Of a stretch of DNA of 64,000 bases, positions 19,425-29,013 are shown one piece after another. The notes under the pieces were generated by a model that saw only the letters and a program-made list of their open reading frames with translations, searched no databases and was not told the DNA's origin. The stretch lies in NCBI GenBank assembly GCA_937929935.1, contig CALFUL010000013.1, positions 62,001 to 126,000 of the forward strand, in the 5' to 3' direction. Position 1 is the stretch's first letter; each line of letters starts with the position of its first letter. Both the position numbers and the translations under genes were made by a program. The stretch comes from an uncultured Flavobacteriaceae bacterium. GTDB taxonomy: Bacteria > Bacteroidota > Bacteroidia > Flavobacteriales > Flavobacteriaceae.

Positions 19425-20006
19425 ATGCTTGGTCTTAAACTTCCTACCGATCCGCGTTGGGTAAATATTGTAGAAAAAAATATTGATGAAATTTTAACAG
19501 ATCATGCGTATTGCGAACAAAAAGCAGCCAGTACCGCTATTTCGTTAATTGTTAGTTTTCCGGAGTATACTGAGTTAATTGAAGAAATGATCGCCTTATC
19601 ACGAGAAGAAATGGGGCATTTCAAAATGGTTCATGATCGTATCATCGCTAGAGGTAAAAAGCTGGGAAGAGACCGCAAAGATGCGTATGTCATTGAACTG
19701 CTCAAATTTTTTCCTAAAGGAGGTAGTAGAACTACCCAACTAGTACATCGCCTTTTATATGCTGCCTTAATTGAAGCGCGTAGCTGCGAACGTTTCAGGT
19801 TACTTTCTGAAGCATTAAAAGACAAAGAACTCGCTGAATTTTACCATAAGCTGATGGTTAGTGAAGCTAGTCATTATACCATGTTCTTAACCTTTGCACG
19901 CAAATATGGTGATCGCGAAGAAGTTGATGAAAAATGGAATGCCTTGTTAAAATATGAAGCAGAAATCATGAAAGACCTCTCAAAAGATCAAACTATTCAT
20001 GGGTAG
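19425..20006 (+). CDS. miaE: tRNA-(ms2io6A)-hydroxylase
   Basis: A 193-residue ferritin-like diiron protein. Iron ligands are seen in HAYCEQKAAS, REEMGHFKMVH, IEARSCERF and SEASHYTMF, giving the E/ExxH pairs of MiaE. It hydroxylates the isopentenyl group of ms2i6A at position 37 of tRNAs that read UNN codons. The track starts at a TTG at 19380. I prefer the ATG at 19425 (MLGLKLPTDPRW), which is the common start in relatives. It is transcribed away from the TMEM220-like gene. Confidence 0.93.
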   Translation: MLGLKLPTDPRWVNIVEKNIDEILTDHAYCEQKAASTAISLIVSFPEYTELIEEMIALSREEMGHFKMVHDRIIARGKKLGRDRKDAYVIELLKFFPKGGSRTTQLVHRLLYAALIEARSCERFRLLSEALKDKELAEFYHKLMVSEASHYTMFLTFARKYGDREEVDEKWNALLKYEAEIMKDLSKDQTIHG

Positions 20007-20024
20007 CTATTGACCTAGTTTTAC

Positions 20025-20744
20025 TTAATTGATATTTAAATAATTAAATATTTCTATTAGATCTTCTTCTTTACTAAATTTTTTCGATTTAAAATCAACC
20101 CAATTTTCAAGCAGGGTTTTATCTTTCGGAGGTAGCCAGTTTAGAATTTTTTTTCTTTTTGTTTCCAATTCTATAATTTCTCCGTTTTCTTTTTGAAAAT
20201 AATACGCAACAAATTTTCTAAATTTCGCAGGAATATCTTTACTGAAAGAAGATGGCGCTTTTGATGGCTCAGTATATTTTACATTTTTACGCTTATAGAG
20301 TGAATATCTTTCATTAACTAAAGAAAAAAGATAGCCCTTCATTTTTTTACCATTTTTATTAAGAAAATTTTGAAATTTTAAAGGAATTCCTTCACTAATA
20401 ATGTACACGTTTTTATCACGTTTAAGCGCAGAAAACTCGTTTTTATATACACTATTCTTTATCTGAATTTCTTCATTATAGGCATTATACTTGTAGAACA
20501 TTTTTCCGAAACTTTTAGTACCATAAAAGATTTCACAAGCTACATATTCATCATTTATAAATGGACTTCCTGTATAGTCTAACTCACTTAAAGGTGTTAA
20601 GCCTGAACCAGAAGTAGGGCCTGTTAATGACCCTTGCTTATAAATAATAGGGCTATGGTTCGCAATATTTGTTGTTTGACCAATTGCTTTAAATGATACA
20701 GCAAACAGAATTACTATTAAGTTTAGACTAAACCTATTCATCAT
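20025..20744 (-). CDS. Secreted protein of unknown function
   Basis: A 239-residue protein with a signal peptide (MNRFSLNLIVILFAVSFKAIGQ). The mature part is rich in Lys, Tyr and Phe and has no motif that I recognise. It follows ppk1 by 12 bp on the same strand and may be the last gene of that run. No function assigned. Confidence 0.65.
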   Translation of the reverse strand: MMNRFSLNLIVILFAVSFKAIGQTTNIANHSPIIYKQGSLTGPTSGSGLTPLSELDYTGSPFINDEYVACEIFYGTKSFGKMFYKYNAYNEEIQIKNSVYKNEFSALKRDKNVYIISEGIPLKFQNFLNKNGKKMKGYLFSLVNERYSLYKRKNVKYTEPSKAPSSFSKDIPAKFRKFVAYYFQKENGEIIELETKRKKILNWLPPKDKTLLENWVDFKSKKFSKEEDLIEIFNYLNIN

Positions 20745-20756
20745 TTTTTTGTTTAA

Positions 20757-22832
20757 TTAATTTTTATAATTTGTCTTGTAATAGTCATAAACAGCAAACT
20801 GCGAACGCACTTCTGGCTTGGCAGTTTCACGGTATGAATTGTCTTGCGCTTCATTAAACACCCGTGCTTTTACATTATCATTCCATGATATTTCAAAAGT
20901 TTCTAAGATTTCCTTTTTAACCTCAGGGTCATAAATAGGGCATCCTACTTCAACGCGATAATCAAGGTTTCTTGACATCCAATCAGCAGATGATATATAT
21001 ACTTTGGTATCGCCACTGTTTCCGAAAATAAATACCCTTGGGTGCTCTAAAAATTTATCAACGATACTAATGGCCTCTATATTTTCGCTCATTCCTTTTA
21101 TACCAGGAATCAAACAACACACGCCTCGCACAATCAATTGTATTTTTACGCCTGCCCTACTCGCATCATATAATTTATCAACCATTTTATACGAAGTAAA
21201 GCTGTTCATTCTGATTTTAATAAAGGCTTCTTTGCCCATTTTAGCCGCCTCGATTTCATTATTAATCAGCTTGATAAAGGTGCTTTTTGTATAGTGCGGT
21301 GATACTATTAAGTGATTGTATTTATTGATTTTATAGGTTGTTTCAAAAAATTTGAACACTTTATTCAATTCTTTCAAAATGGCGTCATGTGCCGTAAATA
21401 AAGTATAATCTGTATAAATTTTAGCGGTAGCTTCACTAAAATTACCCGTACTAATAAAGCCGTAACGCTTCATTTTATGATCTTCTTCACGCTCAATGAC
21501 ACAAATTTTACTGTGCACCTTAAGCCCAGGAACACCAAAGATGAGTTTTACCCCTTCAGCTTGTAACTGCTCAGCATACTGAATATTAGCTTGTTCATCA
21601 AAGCGCGCTTGTAATTCAATTTGTACGGTTACTTGCTTGCCATTTTTCACTGCATTAATTAATGAGGCCGCTACTTGCGAATTTCTTGCTAACCTGTATA
21701 CCGTAATCTTAATAGTTCTAACCTTAGGATCTAAAGCTGCCTCACGTAAAAATTTGATGACATATGAAAATGTATGATAGGGTGCATATTGAACAAAATC
21801 TTTTTTTGCAATTTGCTCTAGTATACTTCCTTCTAAACTGATTCCTTTGACTCTTAATGGGCTAATTTTATTGTAAAGTAAATCTTGTCTTCCTAAACTA
21901 GGAAAACCCATGTAATCTCTTCTATTGTGATATCTACCGCCAGGTATAATACTGTCAGTATCTTCAACATTCATTTTTTCTTTAAGATAATTCAGTGTGT
22001 CGGCTCCAATTTTCTTATCATAAACAAACCGTACAGGATCACTAATTTTTCTATGTTCAACACTTGATGATATTTTTTCAATGAAACTTTTACTCAAGTC
22101 ATCATCAATATCAAGCTCAGCATCACGAGTAATTTTAATCATGTGGGCAGAAATAGTTTCATACTCAAACATGGTAAAGATGCTTCGAAGACAATAGCGA
22201 ATAACATCATCAAGAATAATAATATAATTTTTATCGCCTTCTTTTGGTAATACTACAAAACGGTCAATACCCTTGGGTATCTCAATTAGTGCAAACCTAT
22301 TTTCTTTATTTTTAGTTTTGACCGTACCATTTAAAATGACCATTTTAATCGCCAAATAGGCTGCTGTGTCTTTTAAGGTAGGAAACTCAGTGAGATCATT
22401 AAGTATAATGGTCATTAACTGCGGACTCACTTTTTGCATAAAATAGTTCTTCACAAAAGTGCGTTGACTTTCATTTAGCTGAGTTTCTTTAATGATAAAA
22501 ATATTTTGTCCTTCTAGTTCTTCTTGAATTTTTTTTAAGAATTGAACACTTTTGGTTTGTTGTTGAATTACAATTTTGGTTATTTCTTCAAGAAGATCTT
22601 TCGCTTTCTCACCGCCTAAAACGCTTTTACCCTCTTTACCAGCCTCAACAATTCTTTTCACCGTTGCATAGCGCACTTTGAAAAATTCATCAAGATTGTT
22701 TGAGAAAATTCCTAAAAACCTAAGGCGTTCAATTAAAGGCACATTGATATCTGCACTTTCTTGAAGTACTCTTTCATTAAACCGCAACCAACTAATTTCA
22801 CGATTTACGTATTTATTTTTAGCCTTCATCAT
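20757..22832 (-). CDS. ppk1: Polyphosphate kinase 1
   Basis: A 691-residue protein of normal PPK1 length. The N domain opens with YVNREISWLRFNERVL. The catalytic phospholipase-D-like core has LKVHSKICVIER with the His that becomes phosphorylated (near 430) and a second conserved His in EHPRVFIFGNSG (near 590). It makes polyphosphate from ATP and works in reverse at the membrane. The gene overlaps sixA by four bases, linking the two. A PPK2 gene is found elsewhere in the window (60466-61347). Confidence 0.97.
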   Translation of the reverse strand: MMKAKNKYVNREISWLRFNERVLQESADINVPLIERLRFLGIFSNNLDEFFKVRYATVKRIVEAGKEGKSVLGGEKAKDLLEEITKIVIQQQTKSVQFLKKIQEELEGQNIFIIKETQLNESQRTFVKNYFMQKVSPQLMTIILNDLTEFPTLKDTAAYLAIKMVILNGTVKTKNKENRFALIEIPKGIDRFVVLPKEGDKNYIIILDDVIRYCLRSIFTMFEYETISAHMIKITRDAELDIDDDLSKSFIEKISSSVEHRKISDPVRFVYDKKIGADTLNYLKEKMNVEDTDSIIPGGRYHNRRDYMGFPSLGRQDLLYNKISPLRVKGISLEGSILEQIAKKDFVQYAPYHTFSYVIKFLREAALDPKVRTIKITVYRLARNSQVAASLINAVKNGKQVTVQIELQARFDEQANIQYAEQLQAEGVKLIFGVPGLKVHSKICVIEREEDHKMKRYGFISTGNFSEATAKIYTDYTLFTAHDAILKELNKVFKFFETTYKINKYNHLIVSPHYTKSTFIKLINNEIEAAKMGKEAFIKIRMNSFTSYKMVDKLYDASRAGVKIQLIVRGVCCLIPGIKGMSENIEAISIVDKFLEHPRVFIFGNSGDTKVYISSADWMSRNLDYRVEVGCPIYDPEVKKEILETFEISWNDNVKARVFNEAQDNSYRETAKPEVRSQFAVYDYYKTNYKN

Positions 22833-23317
22833 GTTCTCAATTCTTTTGGAAAAATAGTTTTTTCTGTGATCCCTTTTTCTACAGATGCCCAGTGCTGCAC
22901 ATCAAATTGTAAGTGCACTAGGCCGCTTGTAGGCACGTTTTCAATATAGGTATTTCCTAGTAAATTGGCAATATATGTAAAGGCATGATTATGACCAAAA
23001 ATCATGACTGTATCTAAGCTATTGTTTAATTCTTGTACATATTGCAAAACCTCATTTCCTGAAAAATCATAAAGTCTTTCAGTCACTTGAAACTCATCCA
23101 AAGAAAAATAGAGTTGCCTACAAAAAATCATAGCCGTGTGTAAGGCTCTATTAGCCGGACTTGAGAATACTGCATCAATTGCGACACCTTCTTCTTGAAA
23201 TTTATTAGCTACCAAAAATGCATCTGTAATGCCTCTTTCTAAAAGCGGTCGATCTTTATCACCTACTGAATACTCCCATGAAGATTTACCATGACGTACA
23301 AGTATTAAATTTTTCAT
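22829..23317 (-). CDS. sixA: SixA-type histidine phosphatase
   Basis: A 162-residue histidine phosphatase (phosphoglycerate mutase-like fold). The catalytic RHG is in LILVRHGKSSWE near residue 8, and the second His in MIFGHNHAF near residue 108. Short SixA-like proteins remove phosphate from phosphohistidine in signalling proteins. The ATGA overlap with ppk1, itself a phosphohistidine enzyme, suggests a link, but that is inference. Confidence 0.9.
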   Translation of the reverse strand: MKNLILVRHGKSSWEYSVGDKDRPLLERGITDAFLVANKFQEEGVAIDAVFSSPANRALHTAMIFCRQLYFSLDEFQVTERLYDFSGNEVLQYVQELNNSLDTVMIFGHNHAFTYIANLLGNTYIENVPTSGLVHLQFDVQHWASVEKGITEKTIFPKELRT

Positions 23318-23322
23318 ATTTA

Positions 23323-23970
23323 TTAAGGAGCTAGGCGCTCAATTTTCCAGTTTGACGCTAAAGTTTGTGAATATCTGATCCTGTCATGTAAACGATTTGG
23401 GCGCCCTTGCCAAAATTCTATCACATTAGGCTTAACAATATATCCGCCCCAAAAATCAGGTCTTTTAGGCTCTTTCTCTGAATATTCATTCGTCATCTTT
23501 TCTAAGGTATCATCAAGAATTTTTCGAGATGCAATAACTTCACTTTGATCAGAAATTAAAGCTCCTATTTGACTACCCTTAGGGCGTGACTTAAAATACG
23601 TATCTGAAATTGCTTTTGAGGTTTTTTCAGCCTTGCCTTTTATAATAATCTGACGCTCTAAAGTGGGCCAAAAAAAAGAAAGACATACTGACGGATTTTC
23701 AGCTATAGCCTTTCCTTTTTCACTTTTATAATTGGTGTAAAATATAAAGCCCTCAGTTGTGATTTGTTTTAATAAAACCACACGATTTTTAGGATACCCA
23801 TCAAGACCAATAGTTGAAATGGTCATGGCATTAGGCTCTTCAATACGCTGTGATGCCTCAGTTTCATCAAACCACTGCTGAAAAAGAAGCATAGGGTCTT
23901 GAGCAAGATTATTCTCAATCAATTCACTTTTCTCATATGATTTACGGTACTTACCTAAGTCTTTTTGCAT
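23323..23970 (-). CDS. pdxH: Pyridoxamine 5'-phosphate oxidase
   Basis: A 215-residue FMN-dependent oxidase with the family order: MTISTIGLDGYPKNRVVLLK, FYTNYKSEKGKAI, FFWPTLERQI, SRPKGSQIGA, and the C-terminal FWQGRPNRLHDRI and WKIERLAP. It forms pyridoxal phosphate from pyridoxine or pyridoxamine phosphate. It lies 5 bp upstream of sixA. Confidence 0.97.
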   Translation of the reverse strand: MQKDLGKYRKSYEKSELIENNLAQDPMLLFQQWFDETEASQRIEEPNAMTISTIGLDGYPKNRVVLLKQITTEGFIFYTNYKSEKGKAIAENPSVCLSFFWPTLERQIIIKGKAEKTSKAISDTYFKSRPKGSQIGALISDQSEVIASRKILDDTLEKMTNEYSEKEPKRPDFWGGYIVKPNVIEFWQGRPNRLHDRIRYSQTLASNWKIERLAP

Positions 23971-24038
23971 ACATCAATCTATAATAATGAAGTTATGCAA
24001 AATTCAACAAAAGTTATTGAATAAAGAAGTTAGAATAC

Positions 24039-24944
24039 TTAAAACTCAAAAACTGCCCCATCTTCAGCTAATACTACATTTTCAAAAACAGTTTGCGCTT
24101 CTTCTTTAAAAAGTGCGATTGATTTATAGCGCGTAGAGTAATGCCCCAAAACTAATGTATTTACCTGAGCCTCTTTTGCTACTAAAGCTGCTTGTGTAGC
24201 AGTTGAGTGCTTTGTTTTGGTTGCCAATAGTTTTTCTTTATTCAAAAAGGTAGACTCGTGATATAAAACCGAAACATGCTTAATCTGTTCAGAAAGCTCA
24301 GGCATATAAACAGTATCACTACAAAAGGCATAAGATAGTGGTGCTGGCGGGTCAAATGACAGCTCTTTGTTCTGAATAACTTGACCACTATCTAGAGTCA
24401 CATTTTTGCCCTTTTTAATATTGTGAAAATAAGCCTTGTCAACCTTGAATTTGGTAACCGCCTCAATATTTAGTTTGCGTTCGCCTACCTTTTCTTTGAA
24501 TAGAAATCCGTTTGTATAAATTCGATGGTTAAGCGGTACAGTGGTCACAGAAACTTTTTCATCTTCAAAAATTAATTCGGATTCTTTTGAAATTAATTCA
24601 TGAAATCTTAACGGAAAATTTGTCCATGAATCGCCCAATTTAAGAAAAAGTGTAATGGCTTCTTTAATTCCTTTCGGACCGTGTACATGTAGTTCTTTGT
24701 CTCTTCCTAATAATCGAAAAGTACTTATAAGGCCTGGTAATCCGAAGAAATGATCACCATGCAAATGAGAAATAAAAATGTGATTTATTCTCGAGAATTT
24801 TATTTTATGTTTTCGCAATTGCACTTGTGTACCTTCGCCGCAGTCAATAAGAAAAAGATGGTTTTTAATTTCAAGAACTTGTGACGTTGGGTTGGTCAAT
24901 GTTCTTGGTGTGGCCGCGTAACAGCCTAAAATTGTTAGTTTCAA
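24039..24944 (-). CDS. rnz: Ribonuclease Z
   Basis: A 301-residue metallo-beta-lactamase-fold tRNA 3' endonuclease. The zinc-binding HxHxDH is in ISHLHGDHFFGLPGL near residue 60. Further ligands are in FCSDTVY and LVLGHYSTRY, and the exosite region GERKLNIEAVT is present. It trims tRNA precursors. The start overlaps the small upstream gene by four bases. Confidence 0.96.
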   Translation of the reverse strand: MKLTILGCYAATPRTLTNPTSQVLEIKNHLFLIDCGEGTQVQLRKHKIKFSRINHIFISHLHGDHFFGLPGLISTFRLLGRDKELHVHGPKGIKEAITLFLKLGDSWTNFPLRFHELISKESELIFEDEKVSVTTVPLNHRIYTNGFLFKEKVGERKLNIEAVTKFKVDKAYFHNIKKGKNVTLDSGQVIQNKELSFDPPAPLSYAFCSDTVYMPELSEQIKHVSVLYHESTFLNKEKLLATKTKHSTATQAALVAKEAQVNTLVLGHYSTRYKSIALFKEEAQTVFENVVLAEDGAVFEF

Positions 24945-25273
24945 AATCCGAGGTCCCTTTCTATTTCTTCCATTTCAATAATATCATTGGCTTCTTGTAT
25001 GGTTGGCACCACGCATAGTTCTTCAGGTATATCATCATAAGGTACCTTTTGGGTAACTAGTACAAATGACTTTTTTAATTCACGATGCGCTATAGATAGC
25101 GCTGAAAATTTAAGAACATCTTCAGCCGTTACTTCAGAAAAGGAAAGTAAGTTGACAATGATATGGGCGGTTTGACATTTCTCATAATCATTCTGAAAAT
25201 TCTTAAGAAAAGTTTCGATTGAAACACCTTCTTGAAACACGGTAATTGTTGTTTCGTTTTGATCAAAAATCAT
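24941..25273 (-). CDS. Small STAS-like protein coupled to rnz
   Basis: A 110-residue soluble protein whose alternation of strands and helices (TAHIIVNLLSFSEVTAEDVLKFSALS, then KKSFVLVTQKV) looks like a STAS or anti-sigma-antagonist fold. No conserved phosphorylatable Ser is certain. It overlaps rnz by four bases and is 4 bp downstream of pyrB. I believe relatives are often wrongly labelled ribonuclease Z because of this position. Function unknown. Confidence 0.65.
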   Translation of the reverse strand: MIFDQNETTITVFQEGVSIETFLKNFQNDYEKCQTAHIIVNLLSFSEVTAEDVLKFSALSIAHRELKKSFVLVTQKVPYDDIPEELCVVPTIQEANDIIEMEEIERDLGF

Positions 25274-25277
25274 GAGC

Positions 25278-26204
25278 TTATTTTATTTTTGATGCTAAAA
25301 GATAAAGTACTGCCATACGTATCGCTACTCCGTTTTCAACCTGGTTCAAAATAATAGATTGTTTTGAATCAGCCACATCACTGGTAATTTCAACCCCTCT
25401 ATTTATTGGGCCTGGGTGCATAATCACAATTTCTTTATCTAAACTATTGAGTAATTTCTTGTTGACCCCATATTGTTGGGTATACTCTCTGGTTGACGGA
25501 AAATAACTAATATCTAAACGTTCATTTTGAATGCGTAACATATTGGCTACATCGCACCAATTTAGGGCTTTTTTAAGGTTGGTTTCAACCTCAACACCTA
25601 AAGATTCAATATACTTTGGAATTAAGGTTTTGGGCCCACATACCTTTACATTAGCACCTTGTAATTTTAAGGCAAAAATATTTGACAAGGCAACTCTTGA
25701 GTGTAAGATATCGCCAACAATTACTATATTCTTACCCGCTACATCGCCTAATTTTTCTCTTATAGAATACGAATCTAACAAAGCTTGTGTAGGATGCTCA
25801 TGAGCGCCGTCACCTGCATTTACAATAGCCGCATTAACATGCTTTGATAAAAATATACCTGCCCCTGGGTTCGGGTGGCGCATCACCACCATATCAACTT
25901 TCATTGACAATATATTATTTACCGTATCAATTAAAGTTTCACCTTTTTTGACTGATGATTGGCTAGCAGAAAAATTAATAACATCAGCTGATAATCTTTT
26001 TTCAGCTAATTCAAAAGATAATTTGGTGCGCGTACTGTTTTCAAAGAATATATTCGCAATGGTTATATCGCGCAGTGAAGGCACTTTTTTAATAGACCTA
26101 TTAATGACCTCTTTAAAATGGTCTGCTGTCTCAAAAATGAGCTGAATATCTTTTTCATTCAGATATTTAATTCCTAATAAGTGTTTTACACTTAACTCTG
26201 ACAT
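25278..26204 (-). CDS. pyrB: Aspartate carbamoyltransferase catalytic subunit
   Basis: A 308-residue protein of usual length. The carbamoyl phosphate site FFENSTRTKLSFELAE is near residue 55, MRHPNPGAG and the HPTQALLD motif follow, and the C-terminal aspartate site is MHPGPINRGVEI. It catalyses the first committed step of pyrimidine synthesis. It starts one base after the pyrR stop, so the two are co-translated. No pyrI or other pyr genes are nearby. Confidence 0.97.
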   Translation of the reverse strand: MSELSVKHLLGIKYLNEKDIQLIFETADHFKEVINRSIKKVPSLRDITIANIFFENSTRTKLSFELAEKRLSADVINFSASQSSVKKGETLIDTVNNILSMKVDMVVMRHPNPGAGIFLSKHVNAAIVNAGDGAHEHPTQALLDSYSIREKLGDVAGKNIVIVGDILHSRVALSNIFALKLQGANVKVCGPKTLIPKYIESLGVEVETNLKKALNWCDVANMLRIQNERLDISYFPSTREYTQQYGVNKKLLNSLDKEIVIMHPGPINRGVEITSDVADSKQSIILNQVENGVAIRMAVLYLLASKIK

Positions 26205-26205
26205 C

Positions 26206-26745
26206 TTATTTATTTATCAAATAAATTACATCTTTACCGTCATTCTCTTTCCACATCACTTGTACTTTTTCATCATTTATGGCATCAACTTGACGCCCTC
26301 TATAATTTGGTTGAATGGGCAAATGCCTACTAAACCGTCTATCAATCAAGGTTAATAATTCAATTTCTGATGGTCGCCCAAAAGATTGAATAGCCGTTAA
26401 GGCCGCCCGTATACTTCTTCCTGTATACAATACATCATCAATGAGTACCACTTTTTTATCTTCAACTAAAAAATCAATACTTGTTTTGGTCGCTTCTAGG
26501 GTTTTATCGCCTCTTCGAAAATCATCTCTATAAAAAGTGATATCTAAATACCCTAAATCAATTTGGCTAACGCCGTATTCTTCTTTTAATATTTTTGCAA
26601 GTCTGTCTGCCACGAATTTTCCTCTTGGTTGAATACCAACAAGCACGGTTTCTTTAAAGTCTAAATGATTTTCAAGAAGTTGACAGGCCAATCGATGAAG
26701 AATGATGTTTATTTCTTTAGAGGAAAGTAATACTTTTTGACCCAT
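26206..26745 (-). CDS. pyrR: PyrR regulator / uracil phosphoribosyltransferase
   Basis: A 179-residue phosphoribosyltransferase-fold protein. The PRPP loop is VLIDDVLYTGRSIRAAL near residue 100. The start MGQKVLLSSKEINIILHRL is the usual PyrR beginning. The track's GTG start at 26772 sits inside a TATTTTTG promoter box, so I chose the ATG at 26745. In other bacteria PyrR senses UMP and controls pyr mRNA attenuation; whether it does so here is not shown. It heads the pyrR-pyrB run. Confidence 0.93.
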   Translation of the reverse strand: MGQKVLLSSKEINIILHRLACQLLENHLDFKETVLVGIQPRGKFVADRLAKILKEEYGVSQIDLGYLDITFYRDDFRRGDKTLEATKTSIDFLVEDKKVVLIDDVLYTGRSIRAALTAIQSFGRPSEIELLTLIDRRFSRHLPIQPNYRGRQVDAINDEKVQVMWKENDGKDVIYLINK

Positions 26746-26771
26746 ATGTAAACCTCGAAACTTTAGTGACA

Positions 26772-26779
26772 CAAAAATA
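26772..26779 (-). promoter_or_regulatory. -7 box upstream of pyrR
   Basis: The minus strand reads TATTTTTG, matching TAnnTTTG, 26 bases before the ATG at 26745. It argues against the GTG start at 26772. The -33 element is not clear. Confidence 0.45.
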
Positions 26780-26812
26780 GGAATTTCAAATGAATAACAC
26801 TTTAATAAACTA

Positions 26813-26843
26813 AAAAAGCCTTAACACATGGTTAAGGCTTTTT
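26813..26843 (-). terminator. Rho-independent terminator after rpsA
   Basis: Perfect 13-bp stem AAAAAGCCTTAAC / GTTAAGGCTTTTT with a 5-base loop, followed by Ts on the minus strand, 25 bases beyond the rpsA stop. Confidence 0.85.
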
Positions 26844-26867
26844 GAATTATATAAGATATAAGCTTGG

Positions 26868-28748
26868 TTAATTCTTACCGGCTTCCATTTTATCTTTCAA
26901 TGCTTGCAACTGATCGTTAGCATCACCTAATGTAGGTTTAGACTCATCATTTTTAGATGCTTGTCTTTTGGTAGCTGCTTTAACGTTGCGTTGCTCTTCT
27001 TCTCTAAAGATTGCTGTGTGACTTGCAACCACACGTTTGAAATCTTTATTAAATTCAATGATTTTAAATTCGGCTTCTTCTCCTTTACCTAATTTTTTAC
27101 CATCTTCTTTTTCTAAGTGACGTTGCGGAACAAAGGCTGTAATATCTTCATTGAATTCAATGACGGCACCCTTATCTACCATTTCAGTAATGGCAGCAGT
27201 ATGCACTGAATTAAGACCAAATTCTTTTTCGTACTTATCCCAAGGGTTGTCAGTTGTTTGTTTGTGCCCTAAGCTTAACTTACGACCTTCAACATCTAAT
27301 TCTAATACTTCAATTTCTAAAGTATCACTAACATTAACAAACTCTGAAGGATGCTTAATTTTCTTAGTCCAAGAAAGGTCAGAGATATAAATTAAACCAT
27401 CAATACCTTCTTCTAGTTCAACAAAAACACCAAAGTTGGTAAAGTTTCTAACAATACCTTTGTGACGTGAACCAACAGGGTATTTGGTTGTAATATCTGT
27501 CCATGGATCCGGAGTCATTTGCTTGATACCTAGAGACATCTTGCGATCTTCTCTATCTAAGGTTAAAACAATTGCCTCAACTTCATCACCAACTTTTACA
27601 AAATCTTGTGCAGAACGTAAGTGCGTTGACCATGACATTTCAGAAACGTGAATAAGACCTTCAACACCTTCAACAACTTCAATAAAGGCACCGTAATCAG
27701 CAATGACTACTACCTTACCTTTAACTTTGTCTCCAATTTTGATTTCATCACTTAGTGCTTCCCAAGGGTGCTTTTCTAATTGTTTCAATCCTAATTGAAT
27801 TCTAGATTTGTTTTCATCAAAATCAAGAATTACAACATTTAATTTTTGATCTAGTTCAACAACCTCATTCGGGTGGTTAATACGGCTCCAAGAAAGGTCC
27901 GTAATATGTACTAAACCATCAACACCACCTAAGTCAATAAAGACACCGTAAGAAGTAATATTCTTAACAATACCTTCAAGTACTTGACCTTTTTCAAGTT
28001 GGCTAATGATTTCTTTCTTCTGTTCTTCAATATCAGCTTCAATAAGCGCTTTGTGCGATACAACAACGTTTTTGAATTCGTGATTAATTTTAACCACTTT
28101 GAATTCCATTGTCTTATTAACGTACTGATCGTAGTCGCGAATTGGCTTCACATCAATTTGAGAACCAGGTAAGAATGCTTCGATACCAAAAACATCGACA
28201 ATCATACCCCCTTTAGTTCTACATTTTACAAAACCGCTAACTACTTCTTCATTTGTATGGGCAGCATTAACGCGATCCCATGCCATGATAGTTCTAGCTT
28301 TTCTATGTGACAATACTAATTGACCGCTTTTATCTTCACGAATGTCAATCAATACTTCAACCTTATCGCCTACTTTTAAATCAGGATTGTAACGAAACTC
28401 GTTTAAAGAAATTACCCCTTCAGACTTTGCATTGATATCAATGATTGCTTCACGTTCTGTTAAATAAACAACAGTACCGGTAACCACTTCTGCGTCAGCT
28501 GTATCAACGAAATTTTCAGATACAAGTTTTTCAAACTCTTCTAATTTAGAGTCATCTACCTTTTCAATACCTTGTTCGTATTTTTCCCAATTGAAGTTCT
28601 CCAAAAATTCTTTTGGATCCTGGACGGGAATTTCCTTTTTTACTTCTTCAACCACCTCAGTGGTTTCTTCTACTTGTACTTCAGCAGTTTCTTCAACCTT
28701 AACTTCTGGTGCTTCTTCTGCTTTTGCTGTTGCTTTCTTTTCAGCCAT
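26868..28748 (-). CDS. rpsA: 30S ribosomal protein S1
   Basis: A 626-residue protein with six S1 RNA-binding domains. Those most like the family core read GVFIDLGGVDGLVHITDLSW, GAFIEVVEGVEGLIHVSEMSW and GVFVELEEGIDGLIYISDLSW. The first 45 residues are a Glu/Val/Lys-rich acidic extension, common in Bacteroidota S1. It brings mRNA to the 30S subunit and matters where Shine-Dalgarno sites are weak, as here. A promoter lies about 120 bases upstream and a strong terminator follows. Confidence 0.97.
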   Translation of the reverse strand: MAEKKATAKAEEAPEVKVEETAEVQVEETTEVVEEVKKEIPVQDPKEFLENFNWEKYEQGIEKVDDSKLEEFEKLVSENFVDTADAEVVTGTVVYLTEREAIIDINAKSEGVISLNEFRYNPDLKVGDKVEVLIDIREDKSGQLVLSHRKARTIMAWDRVNAAHTNEEVVSGFVKCRTKGGMIVDVFGIEAFLPGSQIDVKPIRDYDQYVNKTMEFKVVKINHEFKNVVVSHKALIEADIEEQKKEIISQLEKGQVLEGIVKNITSYGVFIDLGGVDGLVHITDLSWSRINHPNEVVELDQKLNVVILDFDENKSRIQLGLKQLEKHPWEALSDEIKIGDKVKGKVVVIADYGAFIEVVEGVEGLIHVSEMSWSTHLRSAQDFVKVGDEVEAIVLTLDREDRKMSLGIKQMTPDPWTDITTKYPVGSRHKGIVRNFTNFGVFVELEEGIDGLIYISDLSWTKKIKHPSEFVNVSDTLEIEVLELDVEGRKLSLGHKQTTDNPWDKYEKEFGLNSVHTAAITEMVDKGAVIEFNEDITAFVPQRHLEKEDGKKLGKGEEAEFKIIEFNKDFKRVVASHTAIFREEEQRNVKAATKRQASKNDESKPTLGDANDQLQALKDKMEAGKN

Positions 28749-28867
28749 TTTACAACAATGATTTGTATTTTATGATTTTACAAGAGTTTAACAGTTATCA
28801 TAAAAGAAATTTATACTGATTTTAACTACCCTTTTTTACTCTTGTTGTTTCTGCCAAAAAAGGGCTG

Positions 28868-28898
28868 CAAAAATACACCATTTAAATAAGTTTAACAA
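28868..28898 (-). promoter_or_regulatory. Candidate rpsA promoter (TTG-N20-TATTTTTG)
   Basis: On the minus strand a TTG (28898-28896), a 20-base spacer and TATTTTTG (28875-28868) match the Bacteroidota -33/-7 layout, 120 bases before the rpsA ATG. This predicts a leader of about 110 nt. Confidence 0.45.
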
Positions 28899-29013
28899 TA
28901 CTTTTTGAGAATTGCGATATTATTATTTTGATTTATGGCTTTTTACTGCATAAACACGGCAATATTTACTATCTTAGAAATATTAAATTAATAATTAAAT
29001 AATACATTAACTT

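Noticed and set aside
26868-28748. Plus ORFs inside rpsA (27151, 27984, 28572)
   Set aside because: Antisense shadows, including one Phe-rich product of the acidic S1 extension.
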